Positions 35,621-47,839 of a stretch of DNA of 64,000 nt are shown piece after piece (the stretch's first letter is position 1; each line of letters starts with the position of its first letter). The stretch covers positions 19,842,646 to 19,906,645 of the forward strand of contig OY754975.1 of the NCBI GenBank assembly GCA_963576475.1. The letters are read 5' to 3'. The notes below the pieces were generated by a model. That model made no database searches, was not told where the DNA came from, and saw only the letters and a program-made list of their open reading frames with translations. A program made the translations under genes and the position numbers. The stretch comes from Molanna angustata (Eukaryota; Arthropoda; Insecta; Trichoptera; Molannidae).

Positions 35621-36388
35621 CGGTGTCAACGGTATTTTTTCTTCTCTCTTTCGCGTTGAGTTCTTCCTTCCTTCTCGCCACTGGTTCATCGATGGTTCAT
35701 TTTAGCTGTTTATAATAGGTACGCGCAAATTACGTGTACGTATTTTAAAACTTTAATAACTATGCGCACGAAGCTTTTATTAGATTTGACAGTATATTAT
35801 ATTGTGCACGGCACGAATTGAGTATTGTGACTGAAGAAGGTCGCACGAGGACCAGGGCTAGATTATTGTTGCACACGCTCAAGGCATGAATGTAGGTTTT
35901 TGTATGTCAGGAAGATGAGGACAAATGGGAAATATCTGTCATCTGCGCCAACGAGTGGAGAGTAAAAATAATCAACAACAACTGAGATTGTATGGATATA
36001 ATATTGCGGACGCTAAACTCAATATATACGTATATTGGCAATTTGCGATGATAGCCTAGGTTATATTAGTGTAGTTGTCTTGAAATCAAATAACAGATAA
36101 TTCAGACGGTGATATTTCAGTCAGACGTATTATTGTGTTTCATACAACCATTGAAGCGAGAAAAAGCGTTAGGTCGCCGACCTGCGACATAATAAGTTCT
36201 TGTGACAATACTAAGTGAATCACATTGGCAACAATATAATATGTAGGTACCTAACTATATTACTAAATTAATAATGTCTGAAGTGTGTGGGGTTGACATA
36301 CTGCGTATAGAATAAAATGCGAAAAATTTTAAATAACTCCTTTTACTAAGCAAATCTCACAAATTTCTATGTCATTTCATTAGAATGC
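35621..36388. other. Gene-free stretch
   Basis: No feature recognised. Slightly GC-richer between 35810 and 35990. Confidence 0.45.
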
Positions 36389-36700
36389 CTTTGTGGCCTA
36401 GTCGGTTAGTTGAGTTTGTATTTTTTTTTCTCTTAAGGCTTTTCACCCAAAAAAGGATGTTGCAGCCGTTATTAATCAGAAACATTAGTTAACAAAGATT
36501 AAGTCAAAAAAAAATAATTAAATAATAGTCATATTCTTTATAATAAATTTAAATATTAAACCATGAACTTGAGGAGAGTTCAGCCCAAGAAGGTAAACTG
36601 TCTAGCGCATCCCTGAATATTCCCCATAATGTGGCAAATTGTAATATTGGGTGCGTGTTTTTATAAAAAATTGGCGTAATACCTACCTGTGAATTAATAC
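36389..36700 (+). mobile_element. SINE remnants
   Basis: CTTTGTGGCCTAGTCGGTTA resembles a tRNA A-box head. Near 36630, AATGTGGCAAATTG and TTGGGTGCGTGTT match the body of the SINE at 55628-55862. The intervening part is degraded. Confidence 0.4.
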
Positions 36701-36750
36701 AAAAATAACACAGACAGAAAAATACTTACAATTAATACAATAATTTATAA

Positions 36751-37895
36751 TACTAGTTGCATCAGTTGCATGGAACACATGAGATCCAAATGTCGATGGC
36801 GATAGTATTATAATAATTGAAGAATACGTACCAAACTATAAAATATTTTAAAATATTTTGTTTTCTATAAAAAAATGTAGGTATGTCAGTCAGGATAGGA
36901 TATTATAGAGGCCAGTCTGTTTTTCCTACCCATAATATGAGAACGGCACGATTGTATGTATGCATGTTTGGAGATATACATAGTTAAGTACATATGTAGA
37001 TCAATCTATTAAGTGAGATATTGTGTAGTGTATACTGCCTCACAAATCGTATGAAACAATGTCATCACCAAATTCAATTTTTTTTATAAAAAAAAAAAAA
37101 TTAAAATGGTTGAGATATACCTACTACTAATTTTTTTTTTATTTTATAGAATACAACAGCAAACAAGAAAAATTTATACAAAGATATTTTTTATATTGCC
37201 GATTATAGTATTCTAAAATATATTAGGTACATACACAATTGTCAACAATTTAGATAATATTTTAACAATTTTGAAAACAGGATGGGAAAGAAGAGATGTA
37301 GGGAGGGGAGTGGGGGAAAGCATCATATTATGATTCAGGTATACTCCACGTGTCTAAATGTATGAATAATACATAAGTAATTAAAACTTTGGAAATATGG
37401 GAAGTTAGACACATAAATTTATCACAAAAAATGTTACTCTGGAATATTTTTCAAAAACAAATTTGAGTTTTTTTATTTGTCTATATTTATATCAATTAAC
37501 AGCGTTCTAGCTTTTATGGTTTTTGAGATATATGGAAAAATGTAGCAAAAATTCAAAAGTCGATAACCCCTGACTGAAACAAAAATTCAAAATTCTGAGT
37601 ATAAAAGTTTTGTAGGCCTATAACTATCTCTATATTCTGAAATTTGGGGTTCTGTGAATTGAGCGGATCAAAAGTTATAAGAGGTGAGGGGGACACACAT
37701 ATACACTAAATGTTCTACTACAAATTCTGAGTAAATCCGTATGTATAACATACATGCTACAAAGCCTCTAAGTTGGTGTTTTTTGACTTCAAAGTATAGA
37801 CCCTGCATCCAAATCTCGCGTATCTTGGCTTCAAACATTGTCGATAGGTTAAGAGAATAAAATTCTCTTGATCAAATCGACAGTTGGATTAACTT
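36751..37895. mobile_element. Repeat family R, fullest copy (~1.1 kb)
   Basis: Bounded by ATCCAAATGTCGAT (36784) and ATCGACAGTTGGAT (37876-37889), an inverted pair. Blocks inside (ACCCATAATATGAGAACGGC, CCCTGACTGAAAC, TTCTGAGTATAAAAGTTTTG, GAGCGGATCAAAAGTTATAA) recur in order at 55421-56542 and partly at 31046-32160. There is no open frame of note. A non-autonomous DNA transposon is plausible. Confidence 0.6.
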
Positions 37896-38361
37896 TTAAG
37901 TATTATTATAGCATGTGGCCTGATGTGGGTATGATCAGTTCCTGAACAGGCCGGAAAAATCTACAATCAATGTAGTAAAAGAATAAATTCTTTTTTTGCT
38001 AAAATGTTTTTTTTTGTTTTTAATATATGCATATTTATATGTTTTTTTTTCGATTTCATTCTTTAATTGATTTACATATTCAATTTTGTTATACTTTGTA
38101 ATCTGGTTGGTTGGACGAAAGCAGCAAAACCCAAACCAAGATTGGGTATACAAGACCAAGACTTTTTATACTAATGCATGATTTTTTTTTTAATTTAATT
38201 AGTTTGATACTTTCCTTGTATAATTAATATCAGTAAAACCCTTATTTATTTTTTTATTGTAAGTAACTAAAAAACTACAAATCATATGGAGAAGATTTTT
38301 ACTTTAATCGAAAGAGAATATGAAAATCTACATGCTGAGTTTTTTAATATTCTTCTTCTTC
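37896..38361. other. Gene-free stretch
   Basis: No feature recognised beyond T-rich runs. Confidence 0.5.
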
Positions 38362-38450
38362 TTATCTCATTCCCGTCCACTCCTGGACGAAGGCCTCCTC
38401 CATCTCCTTCCACGCCACTCTATCCTGTGCTCTGAGCAACCAATTGGCAC
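38362..38450 (-). pseudogene. LINE C-terminal scrap (AQDRVAW type)
   Basis: The minus frame reads RAQDRVAWKEMEEAFVQEW, TGMR and a TAA, followed by an (AAG)n run. The AQDR-x(2)-W-x-E-x(2)-EA pattern just before the stop, with a GAA-rich tail, is a common end of insect non-LTR polyproteins. Similar ends are seen at 48709-48912 and 45866-45928. Confidence 0.65.
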
Positions 38451-38682
38451 CAGCATGATGGCTGATGTCATGGCTGATGGCTGATGTTTTCAATATTATA
38501 ATATTTTAATTAGTATTCTTGCTATTTAGAAAAAAAACTTTAAATTTTACCTTTTTTTGACTAAAAAAATGTTGTATAACACAAATTAGGTGATATACAA
38601 TATTGCTTCGTGTTTCATACATTAGATGGAAATTTAGTGTTCATTTTCGTGTTCATCCGTATACCCAGGGTAAACAAGGGCC

Positions 38683-39375
38683 TTAAGAGGGTGACTGCTG
38701 CCAACGTACCTATTTTTTCAATTTGAAATTGCATCATTACTACAAAACGAATCATTTTGTAAAAAATATCCTAGTTAGTTTGGATATTAATAAATAAAAT
38801 ATATACCTTAACTTTTTAATTATGTTCTGTATATATCCTTGTAGGAAAATAATAAGCATACCCCAATTTTTTACATTTATCTTAAATTTGTAAAAAAATA
38901 TAAAGTATAGAGCAATATATTTTTTTATAAATTAAAGAAGAACAAAATATCTGTAAAAATATGATGTGATGTTGCATTAATGCATCAGGTTAAGGAAATA
39001 AACCAAAAAAACTTTTATTTCGCAATGGCGCTAAATGGAAAATAAATGTTTTTTTAGGTTTATTTACTAAACCTGAAGCATTAATGCAACATCACATCAT
39101 ATTTTTTCTAGATATTTTTGTCTTCTTTAATTTAAAAAAAAATATATTGAACTACGCCTTATAGTTTATTAAAAATATAAGATAAACGTTGAAAACCGGG
39201 GTATGCCATTATTTTTCTACAGGATTTTATGCAGAACATTATCAAAAAGTTATGTATATTTTTATTTATTAATACCCAAACTATCTAAATTATTTTTTTC
39301 AAAACGATTTGATAATAAATAATGATGGTATATCAAATTGAAAAATAGGTACGTTGGCAGCAGTCCCCCCCTTAA
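38683..39375. mobile_element. Palindromic TTAA-flanked MITE, family A copy 2
   Basis: 693 bp with ends TTAAGAGGGTGACTGCTGCC and the inverse CGTTGGCAGCAGTCCCCCCC then TTAA. Arms pair through most of the length. Same layout and nearly the same length as 445-1140. Confidence 0.8.
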
Positions 39376-40164
39376 ATAAATAAATAAATATACTCATACT
39401 TGAATCATTGTTGAAACAATTCATCCTCAGCCACCCACACTTATGCGAAGGTATGATAAACTTTTTGTGTATAGTAGGTACCTATATATTTTACGATATA
39501 TCATAAATAAAACGATAGTAATAATAATAATAATTGATTACGGATACGTAAACGAATACACTATTGAATAAAATGTACCTACCTACATACATACCCATAT
39601 TAAATGACAGCAAAAAAATAATATACATTCCTACGCATTAGAGAACCAACTATTATTGAAACAAAAGGCATGTAATAAAATATAATATAAGGATTATTGC
39701 TGATAGGGATATTTATTACAGGATTAGGAAAGGTTTACAAATGATGATGTCCGGAATGTCTGACAAATAACAAAAAACACTGAAATTTTTGCTTTACCTA
39801 CATCATCATCATCATTCCATAAATAATCGACGAAAAATTGCAGATATGATGGTACTAAATAAATAATTAATAATTATATTATCAGTTAGATGTACCAAAC
39901 ATCCTTCCTCAAATCCAATTAGAAACACCATTATATGAAATATTTTTCACTTAAACTTCTACACATAATTTCTGAGTTCGAATCGTTTTAACTCTCGTGT
40001 TTAATTTGTTTTAAAAATTTTGTGCTCAATCAATGTTTAATCTTAAATCTACGGCTCTAAACTCAATGTTTAATTTCCACCCGCATCTTAACACAATATT
40101 TTATTTTATTTTTTTGGGCATTCTTGCCTGCTCTATGATAAATGAAATAAAATCATCATTAACG
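39376..40164. other. Gene-free stretch
   Basis: An (AAAT)n run follows the MITE. An ATCATC run lies near 39805. No gene seen. Confidence 0.5.
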
Positions 40165-40235
40165 CTACATTCCTGTGTGGGCCCTGACCTCTTTCAGAAT
40201 CCTTCTCCAGCCTTCCCTGTCCTCCGATCAGATCT
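40165..40235 (-). pseudogene. LINE C-terminal scrap (DREGWRRIL type)
   Basis: The minus frame reads DREGWRRILKEVRAHTGM followed by TAG. DRxGWRR-x(2)-K near a stop is a usual RTE-type C-terminus. Only about 20 codons survive. Confidence 0.55.
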
Positions 40236-40875
40236 TGACCAAATTAAAATGGAATCAATTGTTAGATATTCCTTCCTATTCAAATGAAAAAAGAAGCATC
40301 AATTTCGGACAACGGATATCCTCCTCCGTTTCGTCGGTTAAGAAATAGGTCCGAATGCAGAGTCCTACCTAAATACTAAATTCTCAATACTAACCATGTT
40401 TTCATTGCACAGTCGCTCACTTAAGTTAGGAGATCACGTGGCTTCCTAACTGAAGTTTTTGTATGTGAATTACATTGCAGAGACATAAATACTTAGTGCA
40501 TGCGCGTTAGCGTAAACTAATATTTGCGAACTGTCAAAAAGTAAAATTGATCGTGAGGAACCTTACGAGTGATTTAATAATAATAGACAAGATGATTTCG
40601 ATCATAAAAATATGTATTTGGTAATTTTGTCAAATCAAATACCAAACAGATTATTCAGCGATCTATACGAGACGCTGGAATTTCAGAAAAATCGTGTCAT
40701 CAAGCTGTCAGTGTGAGCTTTATTACATGTGTTAGTGTTGTTATAACAAAAAAAAACTTTTTAACGTGAGTCTGAACCCATAGAAAACTATCTATCTCTA
40801 TTCTTCGTACGCAATAATGTGAAATGCTACGCCATCGACCTTAAGTTTGTCGTAGTACTTAGAATTTAGTTAGTA
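40236..40875. other. Gene-free stretch with a small hairpin
   Basis: CTTAAGTTAGGA (40420-40431) pairs with TCCTAACTGAAG (40444-40455), one mismatch. Otherwise nothing is recognised. Confidence 0.45.
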
Positions 40876-41960
40876 CATACATACATACCATCACGCCATG
40901 TCCCTTACGGGGTAAGCAGAGAGAATCGAGCGCCATACTTCTCTATTTTTGCACACATTTCTGGCTTCCTTTACATCCATGCATCGTCTCATACATGCTC
41001 GTCGATTGTTCAAACTTTTTATATTTCCTTCTTTCAAAATATCATTCACATGGTCATGCCATCCCTTTCTGGGGCGACCTCTGCTATTCACTCCATCTCT
41101 TGCACCCATGTTTATTTTTTTGGTCAGTCGTTCATCATTCATTATTTCTATATGTCCAAACCACCTTAAAGCATTCACTTTCATTTAACATATAATATCC
41201 TTCTTTATCTTGCATTCTCTCCTTATGTCCTCATTTTTTATTCTATCATATATCGTTCTATTACATACTCTTCTTATTGATCTCATTTCTACAGCATTTA
41301 TTCTACTTTCATGTGTCTTTTGCCAGGTCCATGTTTCACTAGCATACGTCAAAGTAGGCATCACAATTGCATTGTGTACTGCAATTTTGGCTTCCTTTGA
41401 GATGCTTGGATCGGACATTACTGGTCTGAGTGCTCCGTTTATTTTATTCCCTGCCATAACTCTTCTTTCAATATCTTTATCGGGTCTTCCATTCCGTTCA
41501 AACATACTCCCTCAACATATAAATATAAATATTCCTCAACTTGTTCTAGCCAATCGTTCTCTACTTTTATCATACATGCAGTTATACTTTCAGTCTATTC
41601 AAATACCAATATCTTAGATTTACTAACATTCATTCTCAGTTCATTTTGCAGGCATCCTTCATACACTTTATTCACTAAATACTGTAGCTCATCCACACAT
41701 TCAACAATCACCACTTTGTCATCCGCATACATCAAATCACGTACGTTTACAGTACTTAGTTTCAGACCTTTATTTTCATTCTTCAATGTCCTAACGCAGT
41801 GATCAATATACAGATTGAACAGCCATGGGGATAGTACGCAGCCTTGCTTCACCCCTTTATTAATAGGGAACCGTGTTGTCAACACATCGTTGACACGGAC
41901 ACAGGCTCCACTATTTTCATACAGAGACACAACGGCACGTATTAGTTTGCTCTTCACTCT
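40876..41960 (-). pseudogene. 5'-truncated LINE with RT core (YADD), frameshifted
   Basis: Three consecutive minus frames form one decayed polyprotein end. 41957-41595 holds GVKQGCVLSPWLFNLYID and the catalytic MYADD (codons at 41718-41729). 41505-41185 holds the RRVMAGNKINGALRPV and LTYASETWTW blocks. 41184-40891 holds LRWFGHIEIM, NSRGRPRKGWHDHV and SAYPVRDMA. The palm and thumb parts of RT are thus present; the endonuclease and RT start are missing. The 3' end runs into a short (GTAT)n tail. It is the same family as 44857-45650, but broken by at least two frame changes. Confidence 0.85.
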
Positions 41961-41984
41961 TCACGTTTGCTGTATTTAGTTAGT

Positions 41985-42415
41985 GATAATAATAATAATA
42001 ATTTAAATAGCGCCGTTTAATGATTCAAGATCATTTCAAGGGCGCTGATAGTTTAGCTATGTGCCGCTCTACGAAACAAAGTTCTCAGTCCTTTAGTGAA
42101 ATTGCTCTTACTTTGAGCAGTGCGAATATCTGGAGGCAGTGCATTCCACTTAATTTGACCGCTCACACCAAAGCATCGGTCATAGTTAGCCGCTTTATTG
42201 ACTCTGTTCAACTCCTTTAGGGAGTTGTTACTCTGTGATCCAGACGACCTGAGTGTGAGATGCCTCCCAGAGAGCTCTTTTCCCTGACTCAGCTCTTGAA
42301 TGTATTGTAGTGGTAGATTGTTTAAAGCATTAAACACGGTCAAACAAATTTTGTAATCAACAGTAAAGTGATATAATGTGATGTCTCTGCAACGCAATTG
42401 CTTACTTAAGAATCC
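41985..42415 (-). pseudogene. L2/CR1-like LINE C-terminus with (ATT)n tail
   Basis: A 114-codon minus frame contains YKICLTVFNALNNLPLQYI, LTLRSSGSQSN, FGVSGQIKWNALPPDIRTA and a C-terminal FTKGLRTLFRR. The YK-x(4)-VFxALN, LRSS and WNALPPDIR landmarks are those of L2/CR1/Rex-type reverse transcriptases after the RT core. The copy ends in an ATT microsatellite (plus-strand AAT at 41987-42003), the usual 3' tail of that group. It abuts the preceding LINE. Confidence 0.8.
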
Positions 42416-42939
42416 TAAATACTTCAGTGAGGTTAACAGTTAGTATTTAGTTTTAATACCTAGGACTATGCATTCGGGTCATAGACCTGAAAAATGAAAA
42501 ATCCTCACTACTTTATTCGTATCAGGTATATAATATGGACATAATATTTTACCATAAAAATTAAATAAGCACAGACCATAGATAGAAATAAGTTATATTT
42601 TAGTTTAAGTTTTTTAAAATATGTAGATTAATAGACACCATACATTATGATATTCGCAATGGGATTTAAAATCGTAGTTAATTATAATATGGAATCATCA
42701 TTACTTGAAAACTACCTACTATACGCGTTTTTTTTAATCAATCGAAATTATTATTTTTCTATATAATATATATTTTCTTTTGAACAGGAAGATCATTTTC
42801 TTGTAAAATGGAGTTCTACACCATAAATAGGGTCAATGCTGACAACATAAAAACTACCATCTATATTTTTTATAGTAAGTACGAGCTGATTCATTCATGT
42901 ATTTACGTATCATAAATAAACAAGTTAGTCTTTTTTTTT
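42416..42939. other. Gene-free stretch
   Basis: No feature recognised. Confidence 0.5.
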
Positions 42940-43412
42940 CATTAGAGACGAAGTTGGAATATTACAGTAGAACCAGGAAATCAAGGCACTTAAACGGCTT
43001 ATGGCCTGACATCGGCTGGTTTACGTGATCACTTTATGCGATTGCGCAACGTTCACAAATATTCACCAACGTTCACCTAAATATTAAGTTCCCTTATCAA
43101 TTTTATTTCGTTTCGTTTCGTTGGGATACGCACAGAGAATTAAAAATACGTAATATATACAGAAAACATTAATAAAAAAATTAATCATTTAAGGGATAAG
43201 AGTACTCAATAATAAGGCATAATTGGTGAACATTGCGCAAGCGCATAAAGTGATCACGTAAACCAGCCGATGACAGGCTGTAAGCCCTGTAGGTGCCTTG
43301 AGTTCCTGGTTCTCCTATAATATTCTAACTTCGTCGCAATTGAGATGATAAAACTTTATCAAAAAATAACTCCCGACAGGGAAAAAATCAAATGTTGGCG
43401 TATATGCAACTT
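42940..43412. mobile_element. Hairpin element family B, reverse-oriented copy
   Basis: The arm at 42944-43050 (GAGACGAAGTTGGAATATTA, GGTTTACGTGATCACTTTAT) and its inverse at 43228-43340 enclose a unique centre. The head follows inverted at 43370-43405 (CTCCCGACAGGG, AAATGTTGGCGTATATGC). Confidence 0.7.
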
Positions 43413-44771
43413 TAAAAATATAAAGTGATTTTATTAATATTATATGATGTAAAATCTTGTGTCTACTTCGTAAGAGGATGTAGTAGATGGAGGGGTATAT
43501 CTTACACTACGTATTTAGTACGCCGAATATCATATAGCTACTTGCTACATATGTACATGTATGGGATTATCTTTGTAGTCTAGAAGGTAAAGTCTAAAAT
43601 TAAGGTAAATACCTATATACGACAGAGATATTAAAGGTCTCGATTTGACTACTAAATCACTTAATCCCATTGTTCTTACTATATCACTCATGATAATATA
43701 TCATAGCCACTGTTGACTATAAACTTAGTTAATATATATTTTTTAAATATATGTTTATTAACAAAGTCGGGTTAGTCACACCATTTATAACTCAAGAACA
43801 TCTGGACCAATTGGCATGATCTCTTATTTGTTGGATTCGTCTCCGCCCCGAATAGCAGAATATCTATTAAAATATCGGAAAAATCAACAGACAAAAAAAA
43901 TTATCGGAATAATTCACATAAAAAAATTATACAGAAATTTTATTTATTAAATAATTTAAAACACACCGCAATACGAGCGTGAAGTGTAATTCTGTTTTTA
44001 TTTTATTTTTATGGCTTTTTTACGGCTTGCAGATTTACTAATGATATTAATAACAATTAAGCACTATAGATAATAATAATACTCAATTATTATTATTACC
44101 ATAACACAATACCTCAAAAGAATTAGCAGATCAATGAGTAAATCATAAATTATTTGATAGAACAAAATAAAATGCAACAAACTTTCCCCTTTTCCCTTCA
44201 ATTGGGAATAATTCACCCATCAAATAATTAGGCCTTGAGGAGGTCTGTTATGATATTCATATTATTATATCGCAGACAGATATTTTTCACCAAATACACG
44301 AGCCTCGTGGAATATATATATTTTTTAATTTGTTGAATGTACGTTTGTATTTAGACCTATATAAGCAGAATAAATTTATTTCCTGGAATAACGAATTTAC
44401 AGGAATATTTAGTATTTTATTGGTACGTATATTAAAGAACCATTTAATATTGCACGTGGAACAGTAGGTACATATCAGCTGCGTACGTCTAATGTAGTAG
44501 TATTTGAAATACTTGCAACATCCACTTAAAAAAATATAGTTTTTTTTCATTTTCCTCGAGTAAATAAATAAAAAGTTATCAAAAATTATTGAATAATTAG
44601 AAAAATACTTGAATGAATGAATAAATAAAAATATAAATTAATTACTTCATAAAATATTAAATAAAGAAAAAAATTAAATATATATTTTATTTTATTTATT
44701 TTAGAAGTAACAATTCAATTACACACTATATGATAAGTATATGTGTACATATAAATGTGTGTTATTGATAA
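43413..44771. other. Gene-free stretch
   Basis: No feature recognised. The 87-codon minus frame at 44287-44550 has no domain. Confidence 0.5.
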
Positions 44772-45650
44772 GTGTGTAATTGCGAGGGTACAATGAACAC
44801 CTCACCAGGAAGTCCTGTGCCGAGGTGTTCATTTTTGAACAGTTTTGTGACACAAATAGTGAAGGATGAAGGATGCATAGAGAACGGTCTGAGAATAAAT
44901 GCCAGCAAATCAAAGGTAATGGTCTTTGAAAAGAGTGAAAGCAGAACAGCGTGTAAAATAAGAGTAGAGAATGAATGGCTCGAGCAAGTCGACGAGTATG
45001 TATATCTGGGAAGCATGTTTCAACGGAATGGACGACCTGATAAGGATATCGAAAGAAGAGTTATGGCAGGAAACAGAGTGAATGGAGCACTGAGACCAGT
45101 TATGAATGATCGCAACATATCAAAGGCTGCCAAAGTTGCCATTCATAACGCTATCTTAGTGCCAACATTGACGTATGCAAGTGAAACCTGGACATGGCAG
45201 AAGTCGCACGAAAGCAGAATAAATGCTGTTGAAATGAGATCGCTAAGAAGACTCTGCAATAGAACGATGTATGACATGGTAAGAAATGAGAACATAAGGA
45301 AAGAATGTAAGATGAAGAAAGATATCATTAATAGAATGAAAGTGAACACACTGAGATGGTTTAGCCACATGGGTAGAATGAATGAGGAACGCCTGACGAA
45401 GAAAATATACAATGCGGATAGGATTGGATTGAGAGGCCGGGGCCGCCCAAGAAAGGAATGGCACGACCATGTGAACGATATTCTGAAAGACGGAAATGTT
45501 AGAAGCATGTACAATAGACGAACATGTATGAGACGATGCATGAATGTTGACGAGGCGATGAATGTGTGCCAGGATAGAAAGATATGGCGTTCGGTTTTCT
45601 CTGCCTACCCCGTTAGGGACATGGCGTGATGGTATGTATGTATGTATGTG
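44772..45650 (+). CDS. 5'-truncated LINE RT, unbroken 285-codon frame
   Basis: The frame 44772-45629 is open throughout. Homology to the copy at 40876-41960 starts only near 44857 (VKDEGCIENGLRINASKSKV). It continues with the DEYVYLGSMFQRNGRPD, RRVMAGNRVNGALRPV, LTYASETWTWQ, LRWFSHMGRM, RGRGRPRKEWHDHVNDILK and SAYPVRDMA blocks, then a (GTAT)n tail at 45632-45650. The part present is the RT thumb and C-terminal region, downstream of YADD, so the product could not reverse-transcribe. The first 28 codons come from unrelated upstream DNA. The absence of stops suggests a young, dead-on-arrival insertion. It is probably not a host gene. Confidence 0.7.
44792..44833. repeat. Perfect 12-bp inverted repeat at LINE 5' junction
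   Basis: AATGAACACCTC and GAGGTGTTCATT enclose an 18-nt loop that itself contains AGGA/TCCT. It lies immediately upstream of the truncated LINE. Confidence 0.8.
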
Positions 45651-45865
45651 TAAAGTTCCTGAATTAAATTATACGTTAAATTGTTATTGGGATAAAAATG
45701 TGATTTATTTTGCAAAAACAATCAAATTTTAAATTTATTTCGCAAAAACTTCCAATTATTATGTTTTTTATATATTAATAATACTGTTATAATATTTTCT
45801 TGAATGATCTTAAAATGGTCGGATGATATAATTTATTTTAATTCAATGATATACCAATAAACCTG

Positions 45866-45928
45866 GATGTGGAAGGTGCAAGACAAGTCGTATGGAAGCT
45901 AATAGAAGAGGCTGATATTCAGCAGTGA
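45866..45928 (+). pseudogene. LINE C-terminal scrap
   Basis: The frame reads ARQVVWKLIEEADIQQ and then TGA. It resembles the EEA-x-IQQ end seen at 48709-48912. Very short. Confidence 0.4.
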
Positions 45929-46917
45929 ACGGAGAAGGAAGAAAAAGAAAGTCGTAAAAATAAAAGTAAACTTTTCTCGTATGAATTATTTTTAAGTATC
46001 TTACGGCAAATTTCATCAACGTTCTGTGAAATCAAATTTTAAGGCGCTCAGTGTAAAACTTCATTTCACTAAACAATCTTGCCTCTACTTAGTGACGACG
46101 TCAGCTCATCAAGTGACGGTTTATAATGGATTAAATTAATCTTAACGCGTTTAAGACTGAAACATTTCGACGAACTAACTAAATAGCGTCTCGAATTTTT
46201 GTGTTTTTTTATTATTTAATATTTTAATACATATATACTATTCTTTGTACATTGTTAGCTTCGATTTGAAAAAATAAAATAAAAATTATTATATGATATA
46301 TTTTTTTCATTTGTCGACTGTCAACAAAAACAATAACGGAGTCTTGAGGAGTCGTACATAAACATGCTCGCTGCGTTCAAAGCACTATTGTGAAAATACT
46401 ATAATGCTGTGAGCACTATAGTATTATACGAGAAAAAGTAACAATTTTTCATTCGATTGAAATTTTCAATGAAGACACAATGTTTATTATATATTTTTAA
46501 TGTTTTATTTTATCTTTAATATTAATATGTAAAAAATATTTTGATTGTGTAGTCTCCCTGGCATTTATATCCATGTACCTTGTATTAATTGTACCAGTTG
46601 GATGTGCCTATTTTTTTTGCTGGGGAATAATATTATTGTCACAATAATTATTTAAGGAACTCAACTCCGTATTAATAAATATTGTATTTTAGTGTGGTGG
46701 GTGCATGGATGTAGATTTAATGTATCAAAATAATATTGTGAATCTCCCATCTCGAAACAGGCGTAGTCCTAGTGAGGTTTGGATTGTATTATTAAATTAT
46801 GTATCTAATAAAAATCGAGACGGTATAAAATAAAAATTAAAATAAAATAAATATAATATTTTTTTAATTTTGTCAATACTGTCGGTGTTGAATATGTAGA
46901 ATTCCACAATAATATGT
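45929..46917. other. Gene-free stretch
   Basis: No feature recognised. A partly self-complementary AGTGC/TACTATA segment lies near 46380-46430. Confidence 0.5.
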
Positions 46918-47111
46918 ATTTTAAATCAAACAAATGATTTGGTCTACATATATATTTTTTCCTGAATCCAGGCCGACCGTTTCAGCTTATTAGGCCCTTA
47001 TCAACTGGTAATATGTTTACCAGTTGATAAGGGCCTAATAAGCTGAAACGGTCGTCCTGGATTCAGGAAAAAATATATATGTAGACCAAATCATTTGTTT
47101 GATTTAAAATA
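46918..47111. repeat. Near-perfect 194-bp palindrome
   Basis: Arms of about 94 bp are separated by only 5 bp at about 47012-47016 (GGTAA-tatgt-TTACC). One mismatch is visible (GGCCGACC against GGTCGTCC). The sequence includes TTTCCTGAATCCAGG, ACCGTTTCAGCTTATTAGGC and CTTATCAACTGGTAA. No related unit was seen elsewhere in the window. Confidence 0.95.
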
Positions 47112-47839
47112 TATTAATATTTCGGAAAATGAATTACTGAGCTGAGTATTTGTTGAGAATGCCGCTTTTTCGTTGATGAAATATTAAGTGAACCATTCAC
47201 GGATTAAAGTTCCGAATCTTTGTTCGGTAGATGAAATTTGCCTCAGTTAAATCGACAGTAAGAAGAAAATGATCTTGAGTAATGAAATGAAATAAGATTT
47301 TTATTGTTACTAAGGTACCTAACTGAGGTAATTAAAACTAATATTACTATAAATGAGGGTAGGCTCAATAGTTTTGATCGTGAAATGAAATAAGTTAGTC
47401 CTAACCTGACGAATCAGCAAACGGAATTATTTTTTAGTACTCAATAGCTTCGTATCATAAAATTACCAAAATTGTGTAGTGAATGTCTAAAATGAGTCAC
47501 CTGTTGGCTTAAAATGGTTTGTTTTTGTCGCGAAGAAGAAATTCGAAGCTGTGACGAAAAATAAAATCGACATTACTTCTGTTTTTGTGTTAAATTTTAC
47601 TATTCAAATGTATGAAAGAAACCATGATTTTTTTCTTCCCACTGCCCCAAGGGGATACATTAGGGAGTTATACATTATTATTTTTTTTTATTAATGATAT
47701 CAAAAGTTTCAGGTGGACATTTTTTTCCAAGTAATGTCTATTATTTAAAACTAGGATTTTTTTATGACAATTCAATGGTATGATTTTCAACATGATTAAC
47801 CCAATTCAAGATTAAAATAAAATATGTATAAGGTGAAAT
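47112..47839. other. Gene-free stretch
   Basis: No feature recognised. Confidence 0.5.
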
